The notes: generated by a model from the sequence alone, not told the origin. Shown: positions 34,226 to 42,672, counted from the stretch's first letter. The stretch is 64,000 nucleotides of DNA from Leptotrichia sp. HSP-536 (GCF_041199985.1 NZ_CP165647.1:2356001-2420000), one strand, 5' to 3'. Numbers and translations are program-made.

Positions 34226-35083
34226 TTATTTATAAAATTTAAAAATATTTTTTATTATTTTTATAAATAATTCAGGTTTTTCTATATACTTCATATTTTT
34301 TGAAAAAACAATTTCTCCTGTTTTCTTCTCAATTTGTATATTTTTATTGTTCTTATTTTCCAAAACGGTAATTTTTCCAATTTCTTTCCAAAAATAATTT
34401 TCTAAAAGTTTTCCATTTTGATTTTCCACTCTAATTCCATCTTTACTTAAAAAAATATATTTATATACTTTGACTTTTTCAAAGTTTTTATCCATATTTA
34501 AACTAAAAATTTTGTCTTTCATTAAATTATTTTCTTCAATAATTCCGAATTTAAAGTCAAAATTATCCTTATTTTTAGCCTCTTCATTAAATTCATTCTT
34601 TAAAACAAACTCAATATAATTTTTTACAAACAAGCTTGAAGCCATTCTGTTTAATTTCAAATTTATTGTAATTTTTTCTAAATTATTTTTTATTAAATTT
34701 TCTTTATTTTTCACTTCAATAACGAGAAATTCAATATTATCAGAACCATTTTTCAAATTCAAGTAAAAATAATTTTTCACATCTTCAAAAAATATTTGTT
34801 TCTTTTTCAAGACATCTTCAAAGCTATTTTCATAAAAAATATATTTCCCAACTGAACTTTCTTCCATTTTTAGCCATAAAAACTGAATTGGTGCAAGTGA
34901 TACAATGAATATTCCAATCCAGAACAAAAACTCAAAATAATTTTTTCCCCAGTTCACAAGCGATGAAATTACAAGGAAAAATCCCAAAATAATGCAAATT
35001 GCCATAATGAATGTGGTTTTTATAATTAGAACTTGTGAAATTCCAGCTTTTCCAACTGTTTTTCCTAATATTTTTTCCTTCAT
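34226..35083 (-). CDS. Membrane protein of unknown function
   Basis: A 285-residue protein. Two transmembrane helices near the N-terminus (LIIKTTFIMAICIILGFFLVISSLV at about residues 19-43, FLFWIGIFIVSLAPIQFLWL at about 53-72) are followed by about 210 cytoplasmic residues, Lys/Asn-rich with alternating strands. The last part, YKYIFLSKDGIRVENQNGKLLENYFWKEIGKITVLE, looks like a PH-like or YcxB-type strand pattern (a small domain reading out membrane-bound settings), but I do not recognise a named family. The ATG lies 8 bases after the acetyltransferase stop, so the two are coupled. Confidence 0.6.
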   Translation of the reverse strand: MKEKILGKTVGKAGISQVLIIKTTFIMAICIILGFFLVISSLVNWGKNYFEFLFWIGIFIVSLAPIQFLWLKMEESSVGKYIFYENSFEDVLKKKQIFFEDVKNYFYLNLKNGSDNIEFLVIEVKNKENLIKNNLEKITINLKLNRMASSLFVKNYIEFVLKNEFNEEAKNKDNFDFKFGIIEENNLMKDKIFSLNMDKNFEKVKVYKYIFLSKDGIRVENQNGKLLENYFWKEIGKITVLENKNNKNIQIEKKTGEIVFSKNMKYIEKPELFIKIIKNIFKFYK

Positions 35084-35091
35084 CTTTCAAA

Positions 35092-35574
35092 TTATCTCAC
35101 TTTATCTTTTCTAAATTTTTCCATTCTTACAATTCCTTCATCATCTGCTTTATTTACTCCATTTTTGCAACTATATCCCATTTTTTTATAAAACGGGACA
35201 GCTGTAATGGATGCAGGTACTTCGATTCTTTTGGCTCTTAAAAAATATTCATCTTTTTCCAATGTTTCAATAATTTTTCGTCCTATTCCCTTTCCCTGAT
35301 ATTCAGGCGAGATAAAAATAGTAAATAAAGAACTTTCATCAATTTTATCCCAATATGGTGCAATTGCTCCACATCCAATAATATTGCCCTTTTCTTCGGC
35401 AACATAAAAATGTGTCCACGAGGCTCTTTTAAGAACATTTTCAGACTGGAAATTATTTACATAATTTTCTATTAAATCAGCAGAATAATCTTTTATATTT
35501 GTTTTTCGCAATGTTTTCACAATCAATTCAGATACTTTTTTAGAGTCTTTTTCTTCAAATCTGCGTATTTTCAT
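35092..35574 (-). CDS. GNAT-family N-acetyltransferase
   Basis: A 160-residue acetyl-CoA-dependent transferase. The fold starts MKIRRFEEKDSKKVSELI and the acetyl-CoA pyrophosphate loop is ISPEYQGKGIGRKIIETLE (about residues 89-107, Q/R-x-x-G-x-G pattern), followed by VPASITAVPFYKKMGY (about 120-135), the motif B part. The substrate cannot be told: protein N-termini, amino acids and antibiotics are all targets of this superfamily. It lies between the toxin-antitoxin pair and the membrane protein. GNAT enzymes are sometimes toxins (TacT/AtaT type), but those are paired with a directly adjacent RHH gene; here the RelE-like toxin already has that partner. Confidence 0.85.
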   Translation of the reverse strand: MKIRRFEEKDSKKVSELIVKTLRKTNIKDYSADLIENYVNNFQSENVLKRASWTHFYVAEEKGNIIGCGAIAPYWDKIDESSLFTIFISPEYQGKGIGRKIIETLEKDEYFLRAKRIEVPASITAVPFYKKMGYSCKNGVNKADDEGIVRMEKFRKDKVR

Positions 35575-35595
35575 ATTTTTCTCCGCTTTTTAAAT

Positions 35596-35865
35596 TTATT
35601 TATAAATCTCTTTCCTATGCCCAATATCAAAAATATAAATTGTTATTTTTTCATCAATAATTGTAGCTAAGATTCTGTAATTTCCAACTCTATATCGCCA
35701 TTTTCCCTTATATTTACCTTGTAGTGCTTTTCCCTGACTACGTGGATTTTCAAGTTCGCTTAATGTATTTTTTAAATAATCTAAAATTAGAAATTGATTT
35801 TTTTTATCCATTTTGAGTAATTTCTTTTTCGCTTTTTTTTCTATTTCAATTTTATAATAATTCAT
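35596..35865 (-). CDS. RelE/ParE-superfamily toxin
   Basis: An 89-residue protein: MNYYKIEIEKKAKKKLLKMDKKNQ, two helices, then the sheet with KGKWRYRVGNYRILATIIDEKITIYIFDIGHRKEIY. The R-x-G-x-Y-R-I and GHRK-x-IY blocks are the RelE catalytic face; enzymes of this type cut mRNA in the ribosomal A site. The frame opens at a TTG (35871), but the ATG at 35865 is the likely start, inside the last codons of the antitoxin gene with a 14-base overlap, the usual coupling in such pairs. Confidence 0.87.
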   Translation of the reverse strand: MNYYKIEIEKKAKKKLLKMDKKNQFLILDYLKNTLSELENPRSQGKALQGKYKGKWRYRVGNYRILATIIDEKITIYIFDIGHRKEIYK

Positions 35866-36079
35866 TTTCAAAGCCTAGCTCCTTTATTACATCATTCAAT
35901 GAATAAAATTTTCCATCGCTTTCTTCAATCGCCTTATCTAATTCCTTGGCATCTCTTAAATCTTCCAGATATTCTCTCAATAAAGCAGATAGCACCTCAT
36001 TTTCATTTTCTCCATTTTCTTTTACTTCTTTTTTAAATTCATTCATTAAGTTTGAATTTACATCAACTGTATACAACAT
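35852..36079 (-). CDS. RHH/RelB-type antitoxin
   Basis: A 75-residue protein. The N-terminal strand MLYTVDVNSNLMNEFKKEVKENG and helix ENEVLSALLREYLEDLRDA fit a ribbon-helix-helix DNA-binding domain; the acidic C-terminus (LDKAIEESDGKFYSLNDVIKELGFENELL) would wrap the toxin. The pair most likely represses its own promoter in the 50 bases before 36079, where a possible site was not resolved. Gene order is antitoxin then toxin. It inserts between pheS and pheT with the next two genes. Confidence 0.82.
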   Translation of the reverse strand: MLYTVDVNSNLMNEFKKEVKENGENENEVLSALLREYLEDLRDAKELDKAIEESDGKFYSLNDVIKELGFENELL

Positions 36080-36130
36080 TTTAACCTCCCTTTAAATTTT
36101 TCGATATACAATAACAAGCAGACCTGTCTG

Positions 36131-37150
36131 TTAAAATTGATTCAAAAATCTTTCATCATTTTCAAAAAACGCCCTCAAATCGTCAATTCCATATTTTAAC
36201 ATCGTAATTCTTTCAAGCCCTAGCCCAAATGCAAAACCTTGATATTTTTTTGGATCAATTCCAACACCTTCCAGTACTTTCGGATTTACCATTCCGCTTC
36301 CTAAAATTTCAAGCCACCCAGTTCCTTTACAAACTCTACACCCAGCTCCTTTACAAACTCCACATTCTACATCCATTTCAGCCGATGGTTCTGTGAACGG
36401 GAAAAAATGTGGTCGAAATCTTACTCTTCTGTCTTCCCCAAATATTTTTTTCACGATATTTTCCAAAATTGCTTTAAAATTAGCAAAAGAAACATCTTCT
36501 CCAATCATAAGCCCTTCCATTTGATGAAACATTGGCGTATGTGACACATCGTAGTCTGGACGATAAACTTTCCCAATCGAAATCATTCTAAATGGCGGTT
36601 TTCTGTCTTCCATATATCTAATTTGCATACCAGAAGTCTGTGTTCTTAGCACAACATTTTCTTCTTCGATGTAAAATGTATCTGAAATTTCACGTGATGG
36701 ATGTGTTTTTGGAATATTTAATGCGTCAAAATTGTATTTTACATATTCCACTTCTGGTCCGTCCACAATGTCAAATCCCATTGTAGAAACAATATCCTTT
36801 ATTTCCATAACTGTCTTTGTAAGCGGATGAAGCGAACCCACGTTAGCCTTTCTCCCTGGCAAAGTCACATCTATTGTTTCATTTTTCAATCTTTGCTGTT
36901 TTGCAATTTCCTTCAAGTCAGTATTTACTTCTTCAAATCTATTTTGCAGTACATTTTTTATTTCATTTGTAACTTTTCCAAATTCAGCCCGCTTTTCAGC
37001 CGCAATCCCAGCCATCCCCTTCATAATAGCCGTAAATTCCCCTTTTTTCCCCAATATTTTAACTCTCAAGTCATTTAATTCCTCGAGATTTTCCACCTCT
37101 TTAAGTTTTGCTAACACTTCTTCTTTCAAGTGTGCCAATTTGTCTAACAT
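36131..37150 (-). CDS. pheS: Phenylalanyl-tRNA synthetase alpha subunit
   Basis: A 339-residue class II catalytic subunit. The N-terminal coiled coil (to about residue 85) contacts tRNA. Motif 1 includes HPLTKTVMEI, motif 2 is FRMISIGKVYRPDYDVSHTPMFHQMEGL (about 189-216), and motif 3 is GFAFGLGLERITMLKYGIDDLR (about 308-329). The insert CGVCKGAGCRVCKGTGWLEI has two CxxC pairs, common in Firmicutes and Fusobacteria versions and probably metal-binding. AGGAGG precedes the ATG. Its own promoter is at 37207-37236; the leader of about 50 bases is too short for a T-box. Confidence 0.96.
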   Translation of the reverse strand: MLDKLAHLKEEVLAKLKEVENLEELNDLRVKILGKKGEFTAIMKGMAGIAAEKRAEFGKVTNEIKNVLQNRFEEVNTDLKEIAKQQRLKNETIDVTLPGRKANVGSLHPLTKTVMEIKDIVSTMGFDIVDGPEVEYVKYNFDALNIPKTHPSREISDTFYIEEENVVLRTQTSGMQIRYMEDRKPPFRMISIGKVYRPDYDVSHTPMFHQMEGLMIGEDVSFANFKAILENIVKKIFGEDRRVRFRPHFFPFTEPSAEMDVECGVCKGAGCRVCKGTGWLEILGSGMVNPKVLEGVGIDPKKYQGFAFGLGLERITMLKYGIDDLRAFFENDERFLNQF

Positions 37151-37206
37151 TTTTCCTCCTATTTTACTTCATTTTGTAATATGCTTGAATTTCTTTTCAT
37201 AAAAGT

Positions 37207-37236
37207 ATTATAGCATATTTACTATTAAAAAGTAAA
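37207..37236 (-). promoter_or_regulatory. Promoter of pheS
   Basis: On the minus strand TTTACT (37236-37231) and a perfect TATAAT (37212-37207) are 18 bases apart. The -35 box is only fair. Confidence 0.55.
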
Positions 37237-37304
37237 AATTTTAGTTTGTATAAAATAAATTCTTTTAAAATTATATGTTCTTGTTTTAATTTAAATATCT
37301 GGTA

Positions 37305-37313
37305 TGATATAAT
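37305..37313 (+). promoter_or_regulatory. Extended -10 promoter of the ArsR-type regulator
   Basis: TGATATAAT is an extended -10 element 32 bases before the ATG at 37345. TTGTTT at 37281 is too far (21 bases) to be a standard -35, so the TG extension probably compensates. The AT-rich sequence around it could hold the autoregulatory operator but no clear dyad was resolved. Confidence 0.55.
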
Positions 37314-37344
37314 GTAGTGTATAATTTTAAATCTGGAGGAAAAA

Positions 37345-37716
37345 ATGGCTATAAAAGAAGAAGAAAATACAACCTATGAAACAAGAGCCATTCATAAAGA
37401 TGTTGTTAAAAGAGTAGAAAAAACTATGCCAAAAGAAGAAATCATATATGATTTAGCTGATTTTTTTAAAATATTGGGAGATACGACTAGAATGAGAATT
37501 TTAAGCGCCCTTTTCCAAGAGGAAATGTGTGTTTATGATATTGCGAATTTATTGAAAATGACACAGTCTGCGATTTCTCATCAGCTGAGAGTATTAAAAC
37601 AGGGAAGATTTGTAAAACATAGAAAAGAAGGAAAAATTGTATACTATTCTCTAGAAGATGAACATATAAAACATATCGTAGAGCAAGGAATGATACATAT
37701 TTTAGAAAAAAGATAA
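37345..37716 (+). CDS. ArsR/SmtB-family metal-responsive repressor
   Basis: A 123-residue winged-helix repressor. LADFFKILGDTTRMRILSAL starts the domain (about residues 37-56), the recognition helix is MTQSAISHQLRVLKQ (about 71-85), and the wing is KHRKEGKIVYY. The C-terminal helix has D105, H107, H118 and E121, the spacing of the alpha-5 zinc site of SmtB/CzrA/NmtR, so zinc (or cobalt/cadmium) is the likely ligand. CVYD at residues 62-65 matches the alpha-3 position but has only one Cys. GGAGG precedes the ATG. No transporter gene is beside it, so its target lies elsewhere or it controls itself. Confidence 0.87.
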   Translation: MAIKEEENTTYETRAIHKDVVKRVEKTMPKEEIIYDLADFFKILGDTTRMRILSALFQEEMCVYDIANLLKMTQSAISHQLRVLKQGRFVKHRKEGKIVYYSLEDEHIKHIVEQGMIHILEKR

Positions 37717-37769
37717 TTTTTTAAATTTTATGGCTATATATTACTAAGGCATGTTAATTGTATCAAACA

Positions 37770-37810
37770 AAAAAGGCTTTCCTATTTAATATTAATAGAA
37801 AAGTCTTTTT
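37770..37810. terminator. Bidirectional terminator between arsR-type gene and gdhA
   Basis: AAAAAGGCTTTCCTAT (37770-37785) pairs with ATAGAAAAGTCTTTTT (37795-37810), with one wobble and one mismatch. A-rich and T-rich flanks on both sides make it serve both converging genes. Confidence 0.75.
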
Positions 37811-37832
37811 CAAATTATTACTTAATTATAAA

Positions 37833-39086
37833 TTAATACCATCCTCTTAATTTCATTGCTTTTGAAATTCTTTCAATACTCTTCATGTAAGCTGCATTTC
37901 TTAAATCAACTTTATATTCATCTGCTAAAGCCCATACATCTTCAAATGCTGTTGATAATAATGCATCTTCTTTTTGTTGAACTTCTTCAAATGACCAGTA
38001 ATAGCTTTGTAGATTTTGTACCCATTCAAAGTATGAAACTACAACTCCACCTGAGTTTGCTAGAATGTCAGGGATAACTACGATTCCTTTTTTGAATAAG
38101 ATTTCATCAGCTTCTGGAGTAGTTGGTCCGTTTGCTCCTTCTGTAATTACTTTTGCTTTAATTCTATCAGCATTTTCAGAAGTGATTTGGTTTTCTAAAG
38201 CACATGGTGCTAAAACGTCAACTTCCAATTCTAATAATTCAGCATTTGTAATATCTTTTCCGTAACCTTTGTTTTCTATAATACGTCCATTTTCTTCGAA
38301 ATCTTTGATTACAGCTTCCATGTCAATTCCGTTTTCGTTATAAATTGCAACATCTGTATTTGAGAAAGCTACAATTTTTGCACCATCTTTATGTGCATAA
38401 TATGCTGTGTAAAACCCAACATTTCCAAATCCTTGTACAGCGTAAGTTGCTCCTTTAACATCCATGTTCAATTTTGTCAATGCTTTTTTAGCTGTTAAAT
38501 GAACTCCGTATCCAGTTGCTTCCGTTCTTGCAAGAGATCCACCAAATTCTAAAGGTTTTCCTGTAAATACACCTTTTGTTGATTTTCCTGCTACTTTTTC
38601 ATAAGCGTCAACCATCCAAGACATGATTTGTCCGTTTGTGTTAACATCTGGAGCTGGTATATCAACTTTTTCTCCAATGATTGGTGAAATTGCTGTTGCA
38701 AAACCTTTAGAGATTCTTTCTAACTCAGCTTTAGAATAATCTTTAGGATCAATTGCCATTCCACCTTTTCCACCACCATAAGGGATTCCTGCTACTGAAC
38801 ATTTGAATGTCATCCAAGTAGACAATGCTTTTACTTCATCCTTAGTTACATCTGGATGGAATCTAAGTCCACCTTTAAAAGGTCCTACTGCATTGTTGTG
38901 TTGTGATCTGTATCCTATAAATGTTTTAACTGTTCCGTCGTCTAGTCTTACTGGGAACGATACTTCAAGCACTCTCATAGGATTTTTTAGGATTTCATAA
39001 ACAGCTGGATCTGCATTCAATTTATCACAAGCTGATTTTACTTGTTTTTGTGCAATCTCAAATGGATTTAATGTTTCTTTTGCCAT
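37833..39086 (-). CDS. gdhA: Glutamate dehydrogenase
   Basis: A 417-residue hexameric Glu/Leu/Phe/Val dehydrogenase that links glutamate, 2-oxoglutarate and ammonia. The catalytic block GGGKGGMAIDPKDYS (about residues 105-119) has the active Lys; GPFKGGLRFHP comes before it. The nucleotide fold starts GATYAVQGFGNVG (about 211-223), and the acidic residue after the second strand (SNTDVAIYNENG) is not a typical basic NADP pocket, which favours NAD and a catabolic role, in line with amino-acid fermentation. GTGAGG precedes the ATG. The gene is alone, with promoter upstream and terminator at 37770-37810. Confidence 0.93.
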   Translation of the reverse strand: MAKETLNPFEIAQKQVKSACDKLNADPAVYEILKNPMRVLEVSFPVRLDDGTVKTFIGYRSQHNNAVGPFKGGLRFHPDVTKDEVKALSTWMTFKCSVAGIPYGGGKGGMAIDPKDYSKAELERISKGFATAISPIIGEKVDIPAPDVNTNGQIMSWMVDAYEKVAGKSTKGVFTGKPLEFGGSLARTEATGYGVHLTAKKALTKLNMDVKGATYAVQGFGNVGFYTAYYAHKDGAKIVAFSNTDVAIYNENGIDMEAVIKDFEENGRIIENKGYGKDITNAELLELEVDVLAPCALENQITSENADRIKAKVITEGANGPTTPEADEILFKKGIVVIPDILANSGGVVVSYFEWVQNLQSYYWSFEEVQQKEDALLSTAFEDVWALADEYKVDLRNAAYMKSIERISKAMKLRGWY

Positions 39087-39158
39087 CTTTTCTACCTCAC
39101 TTTTCTCTAGTCTATTCTGATTTTTAAATCTCTCATTAAAAATCTTCTCTACCGTTAT

Positions 39159-39188
39159 ATCATACTACAATTTTATATAAAATTGCAA
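39159..39188 (-). promoter_or_regulatory. Probable promoter of gdhA
   Basis: On the minus strand TTGCAA (39188-39183) and TATGAT (39164-39159) are 18 bases apart, about 70 bases before the ATG. The 300 bases further up, to the IS200 element at 39496, are AT-rich and show no gene or clear structure. Confidence 0.5.
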
Positions 39189-39630
39189 GCATTTTTTTAC
39201 AGAATATGTGTTATTTTTTACATTAATAAATTTTACAATTGCACTTTTTATCGTAAAAAACAAATATTTGAAAAAATTTTATTTTCTGTTAGTTTTCTTT
39301 TGAAAATTTATTCATTCAAATCCATTCGCTTTCACTTATCTGGCAATTAGCATAATAAATAAAATTATTGCTAAACTTTTTTCATAATCAATCACTCTTC
39401 TCATTTTTTATATTTTTCAGCCAATACAATGTTTAAAATAAACTATTCCTTTATTTGATTTACAATAGTATATTAATTTTAAAATTAAGTCAAGACCACC
39501 CTTCAAAAGGGTGGCTTGCTCTACGGCTATAAGCCGTCGGGTCTCCTACTTCGCCTAAAGACGATACTTGACCTTCGTTCAAGCTACTGTTGTATTTGAC
39601 TCGTTGCTATCTCTTAAAGAGGTATCCGTA

Positions 39631-40092
39631 CTACTTGCTACCCTTAAAAGGGGCTTCATATTCCTTTACACTTAACTTGTCCATCGCTATATCATGTTTC
39701 TCCTGTTCGGATATATATTTTTTTATTGTCGCTTCATTTAAGCCTGCTGTACTTACATAATATCCTTCTGACCAGAAATGTCTGTTCCCAAATTTATATT
39801 TTAAGTTTGCATGCTTATCAGACATCATCAATGCACTTTTCCCTTTCAGATATCCCATAAAACTTGATACACTTATTTTTGGTGGTATGCTTACCAGCAT
39901 ATGCACGTGATCTTTCATCAGATGTCCTTCTATTATTTCAACTCCTTTATATTCACATAATCTTCTTAAAATTTCTCCCACACTTTTTCTGTATTGACTA
40001 TATATAATTTTTCGTCTATACTTAGGTGTAGATACTATATGATACTTACACATCCATTTAGTATGAGACAGGCTATTAGCTTTATTAGCCAT
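39631..40092 (-). CDS. tnpA: IS200/IS605-family Y1 transposase TnpA
   Basis: An intact 153-residue HUH single-strand transposase. The HUH metal site is H62-V-H64 in KDHVHMLVSIPP, and the catalytic tyrosine is Y126 in EATIKKYISEQ. FMGYLKGKSALMM and GNRHFWSEGYYVST are further family blocks. The full normal length suggests activity. It could mobilise related tnpB-only remnants in trans (22.7 and 43.4 kb), if end sequences match. The ATG follows AAAGGAAGGTG, which is buried in the hairpin at 40097-40150. Confidence 0.95.
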   Translation of the reverse strand: MANKANSLSHTKWMCKYHIVSTPKYRRKIIYSQYRKSVGEILRRLCEYKGVEIIEGHLMKDHVHMLVSIPPKISVSSFMGYLKGKSALMMSDKHANLKYKFGNRHFWSEGYYVSTAGLNEATIKKYISEQEKHDIAMDKLSVKEYEAPFKGSK

Positions 40093-40096
40093 ATAA

Positions 40097-40150
40097 ACAC
40101 CTTCCTTTCATTAATAGTAGCTTAAACAACTCTATTATAATGGAAGGTGT
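40097..40150 (-). promoter_or_regulatory. Leader hairpin hiding the tnpA ribosome site
   Basis: In the mRNA ACACCTTCC (40150-40142) pairs perfectly with GGAAGGTGT (40105-40097), extended by broken pairing of ATTATAATAG with CTATTAATG. The second arm is the Shine-Dalgarno sequence just before the ATG at 40092. IS200 is known to limit TnpA synthesis by such a hairpin. Confidence 0.8.
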
Positions 40151-40241
40151 ATTTTGTTGCAAACTTACGTTTCCGCACCCGCATAGCGGGTGGTTTTATG
40201 TTTCGTACGCTTTGCGTACTCAACTGACTAAAGTCAATAAT

Positions 40242-40278
40242 AAAAACTGCTATATCATTAATAAATACAGCAGTTTTT
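40242..40278 (-). terminator. Terminator of the SIMPL-domain genes
   Basis: AAAAACTGCT (40242-40251) and AGCAGTTTTT (40269-40278) form a perfect 10-base stem, with T-rich sequence following on the minus strand. It lies 17 bases after the stop at 40295. Confidence 0.85.
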
Positions 40279-40294
40279 AAAAGAATTAAATTTA

Positions 40295-41356
40295 TTAATC
40301 CATTTCAAATTCAATATAAACTGTTTTTGAAATATTTAGTTTTTTTGGAGAAATCACGATGTTTCTTCTTGTTGCATTGTCAATGATTTCCTTATCACTT
40401 TTTTTCAATTGCATCATATTAGTTGCGTAATTTGCTTCATTGTAATAATTGTAGTTATAATCATAGTATGGCTGAATTACTCCGTTTGATTTATCTGTTA
40501 TTGTGACAGGGTTCTTTAAAGTTAAATCTGTTTTTCCAAGAATAACTTGAGCTTTTTTCAAGGCTTCCTTGTAGGCATTTTCATAAAGTTCATTTTCTAG
40601 CTGCTGCTTGTTGTCAATATCGTAGTCAATTTGCCCTGTTGTCCCAATTCCAAGAGAACTTGCCAGATTTATTATATTTCCTAGATTTTTCAAATCACGT
40701 GTTTCAATTTCCAATTTATGTGATACAACTTGAATATTTTTTTTCTTATTTACTTGCTTTTCAAGGCTTACTTCCTTGTTGTCATATCCTGAAATCTTTA
40801 CAAGGTTTTGAGAAATTCCAGCTCTTCCCAATTTTTGCTGTATTTCATTAAATTTTGCCATTGCATTCTGATATGCGATTTTATTTGTTGCTTCTTGAGA
40901 TTCGATGTAAAAAACATATGTTCCATTTTTATTTCTGTTTAAAGAATAAATTTTTTCATTTGCAAGTACACTCATAAAATTTTTTAATGCATCAAGTGAA
41001 ATGCTGCCTACTTCTACAGAAAGTTTTGTTTTGTATTCCTTTTTCCCTTTATTTTCTATAACTGTATCCCAGTTATATGATTCATACGTTGAATACCCTG
41101 TAGACGAAATTTTATTATATTTTGTTCCTGTTTGAGCAAGAAGTTTTTTGTATCGTTCCAATATTTGAGAATTTTCTGCACCAGCTTTATCCAGACTTTC
41201 ATTTTCAGTTTGAATTACAAGTCCAATTTTTGCAGAATTTGGAGCAATTTCTCTTTTTGCAACGCCTCTGACTTGTATTCTTTTTCCAGTAATTTCGCCA
41301 TCTGCAAATGACAATACTGAAAAAACTACCATAAGTAATACTATTATTTTTTTCAT
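40295..41356 (-). CDS. Secreted SIMPL-domain (DUF541) protein, second of a pair
   Basis: A 353-residue exported protein. The signal peptide is MKKIIVLLMVVFSVLSFADG. The domain starts KRIQVRGVAKREIAPNSAKIGLVIQTE and has the SIMPL pattern of a V-x-G-x-G/A strand followed by P-D/N-x-A; the late block LENELYENAYKEALKKAQVILGKTDLTL is typical. An unusual Tyr/Asn-rich stretch YYDYNYNYYNEANY occurs near residue 300. The frame opens at 41383 but the ATG at 41356 has GAAAGGAT upstream and begins the signal peptide. SIMPL proteins are periplasmic or surface oligomers (BP26-like); their function is poorly known. It is a diverged paralogue of the next gene. Confidence 0.82.
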   Translation of the reverse strand: MKKIIVLLMVVFSVLSFADGEITGKRIQVRGVAKREIAPNSAKIGLVIQTENESLDKAGAENSQILERYKKLLAQTGTKYNKISSTGYSTYESYNWDTVIENKGKKEYKTKLSVEVGSISLDALKNFMSVLANEKIYSLNRNKNGTYVFYIESQEATNKIAYQNAMAKFNEIQQKLGRAGISQNLVKISGYDNKEVSLEKQVNKKKNIQVVSHKLEIETRDLKNLGNIINLASSLGIGTTGQIDYDIDNKQQLENELYENAYKEALKKAQVILGKTDLTLKNPVTITDKSNGVIQPYYDYNYNYYNEANYATNMMQLKKSDKEIIDNATRRNIVISPKKLNISKTVYIEFEMD

Positions 41357-41420
41357 TTTAAAATCCTTTCTTTCATAGCACATTAAACTATTATTTTAGT
41401 TTCCTATGAAATTAAATTTT

Positions 41421-42548
41421 TTATTTCATTTCATACATAACCGATATATTCTGTGTCAATTTTAACGGTTTTGGAGTATAGTCAACTGCGGCTCTTCCTG
41501 CTGCTTTCAACTTTCTCGCGTCCATACTATTAGTAGAATATGCCTCTATTGAAGGTGATGGTGCCGCCATCGTTTCATAAGTCACTTCCCAATCCTGATC
41601 AATCCTATCAATCATTTTTTGCTGAAATTCCACATCTTCACTTACAATAATCGGTGTCCCCAGCTTCATCTTGCTTGAACGTAAAATGCTTTCAGCTTTC
41701 TGTTTTGACTGGTTATAGGCATCATTGTACATTTCTGACTCAATTTTATCTTTGTTCGACAAATCAAAGTTAATTGAACCATTTATATTTATTTTATTAT
41801 CATTTGCAATCGAAATTATTGTATTTAATTCTTTTATGTTCTTTGTCGTAATTACAAATTCATCTGTTACAAAATACACATCTTTTGTATTTTTTTTATT
41901 TTCCGAATAATTTTCTTTAATTGCATAGTTACTTAAAATAATATCTTGGTCAGGAATTCCAGCTGAAACCAGTTTTCTTCTTGAAGTATTAAGTTTGTCA
42001 AATACTTTATTTAAAGCCTTTTCAACTGTTGTATCATTTTCATTTATACTAAATGCAAAAGAATTTTCATCAAAATTTTTCTGAATGCTTTGAAGATTAT
42101 TTCCATCTTCCAGATCAATTAATGCAGAAACTTTATTAAAATCTGTATTCTTTATGAGCATTGATATCTGTACATTGTATGAAGTCGGTTTTTTATCAGT
42201 TTTTTTCACATTTTTATCAGGCACTGTCTTTACATCAAGTATATCCTCATCTTCATAATCATAATCTATCCCTTTTCTGTTATAAAAAGCTTTTGTTTCC
42301 AAATTTTCCAATGATATTTTTTTAGCACTCAAATCATTTTTAAACTTTTCCACTTTTTTATTAACTTCATCCGTTGTCTTGCTTAAATTTTCTCCTTTTT
42401 CTTCAATTTTAAAATTAATTTTTGCCAAATCTGGCATAACTTCTCGTTCTGAATTACCTGTAACACTTATTTTTCTCACAATATTTTCATTCGCTGAAAA
42501 TGAAAGTACATTTATCAAAGAAAAAAGTGCAATTGCTATTTTTTTCAT
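41421..42548 (-). CDS. Secreted SIMPL-domain (DUF541) protein, first of a pair
   Basis: A 375-residue exported protein with signal peptide MKKIAIALFSLINVLSFSAN. The domain starts VRKISVTGNSEREVMPDLAKINFKIEEKGENL, the SIMPL hallmark, and later has IESEMYNDAYNQSKQKAESILRSSKMKLGTP. The tail KLTQNISVMYEMK resembles the tail of its neighbour (ISKTVYIEFEMD), so the two arose by tandem duplication. A charged insert (YDYEDEDILDVKTVPDKNVKKTDKKPT, about residues 100-126) is not in the other copy. GGAGG... (AGGAAGGATA) precedes the ATG. The gap to the next gene is 64 bases. Confidence 0.82.
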   Translation of the reverse strand: MKKIAIALFSLINVLSFSANENIVRKISVTGNSEREVMPDLAKINFKIEEKGENLSKTTDEVNKKVEKFKNDLSAKKISLENLETKAFYNRKGIDYDYEDEDILDVKTVPDKNVKKTDKKPTSYNVQISMLIKNTDFNKVSALIDLEDGNNLQSIQKNFDENSFAFSINENDTTVEKALNKVFDKLNTSRRKLVSAGIPDQDIILSNYAIKENYSENKKNTKDVYFVTDEFVITTKNIKELNTIISIANDNKININGSINFDLSNKDKIESEMYNDAYNQSKQKAESILRSSKMKLGTPIIVSEDVEFQQKMIDRIDQDWEVTYETMAAPSPSIEAYSTNSMDARKLKAAGRAAVDYTPKPLKLTQNISVMYEMK

Positions 42549-42672
42549 TATCCTTCCTCCGTATTCTTATTCATACAATTTCATTTAACAATTTAAGTAT
42601 AACACACATAAATTAAAAATAAATGAGAAATAAGGCAAATGTATGAAAACTAAATCTCCCAATGCTAATTTT

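Larger units (their letters stand above)
39496..40235 (-). mobile_element. IS200-like element with intact tnpA
   Basis: The element has one transposase gene and no inverted repeats but hairpin ends. Right end: CCACCCTTcaaAAGGGTGG (39496-39514) and ACGGCTataAGCCGT (39523-39537). Left end, upstream of tnpA: CACCCGCataGCGGGTG (40176-40192), GTACGCtttGCGTAC (40205-40219) and GACT-aa-AGTC (40226-40235). One hairpin at each end has the same ATA loop. These are the single-strand structures that TnpA recognises. Exact cleavage points were not determined. The element sits a few bases past the terminator of the SIMPL-domain genes, which would limit harm. Confidence 0.85.

Noticed and set aside
37151..37230. 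T-box or attenuator before pheS
   Set aside because: The predicted leader is only about 50 bases and shows no specifier loop or T-box sequence.
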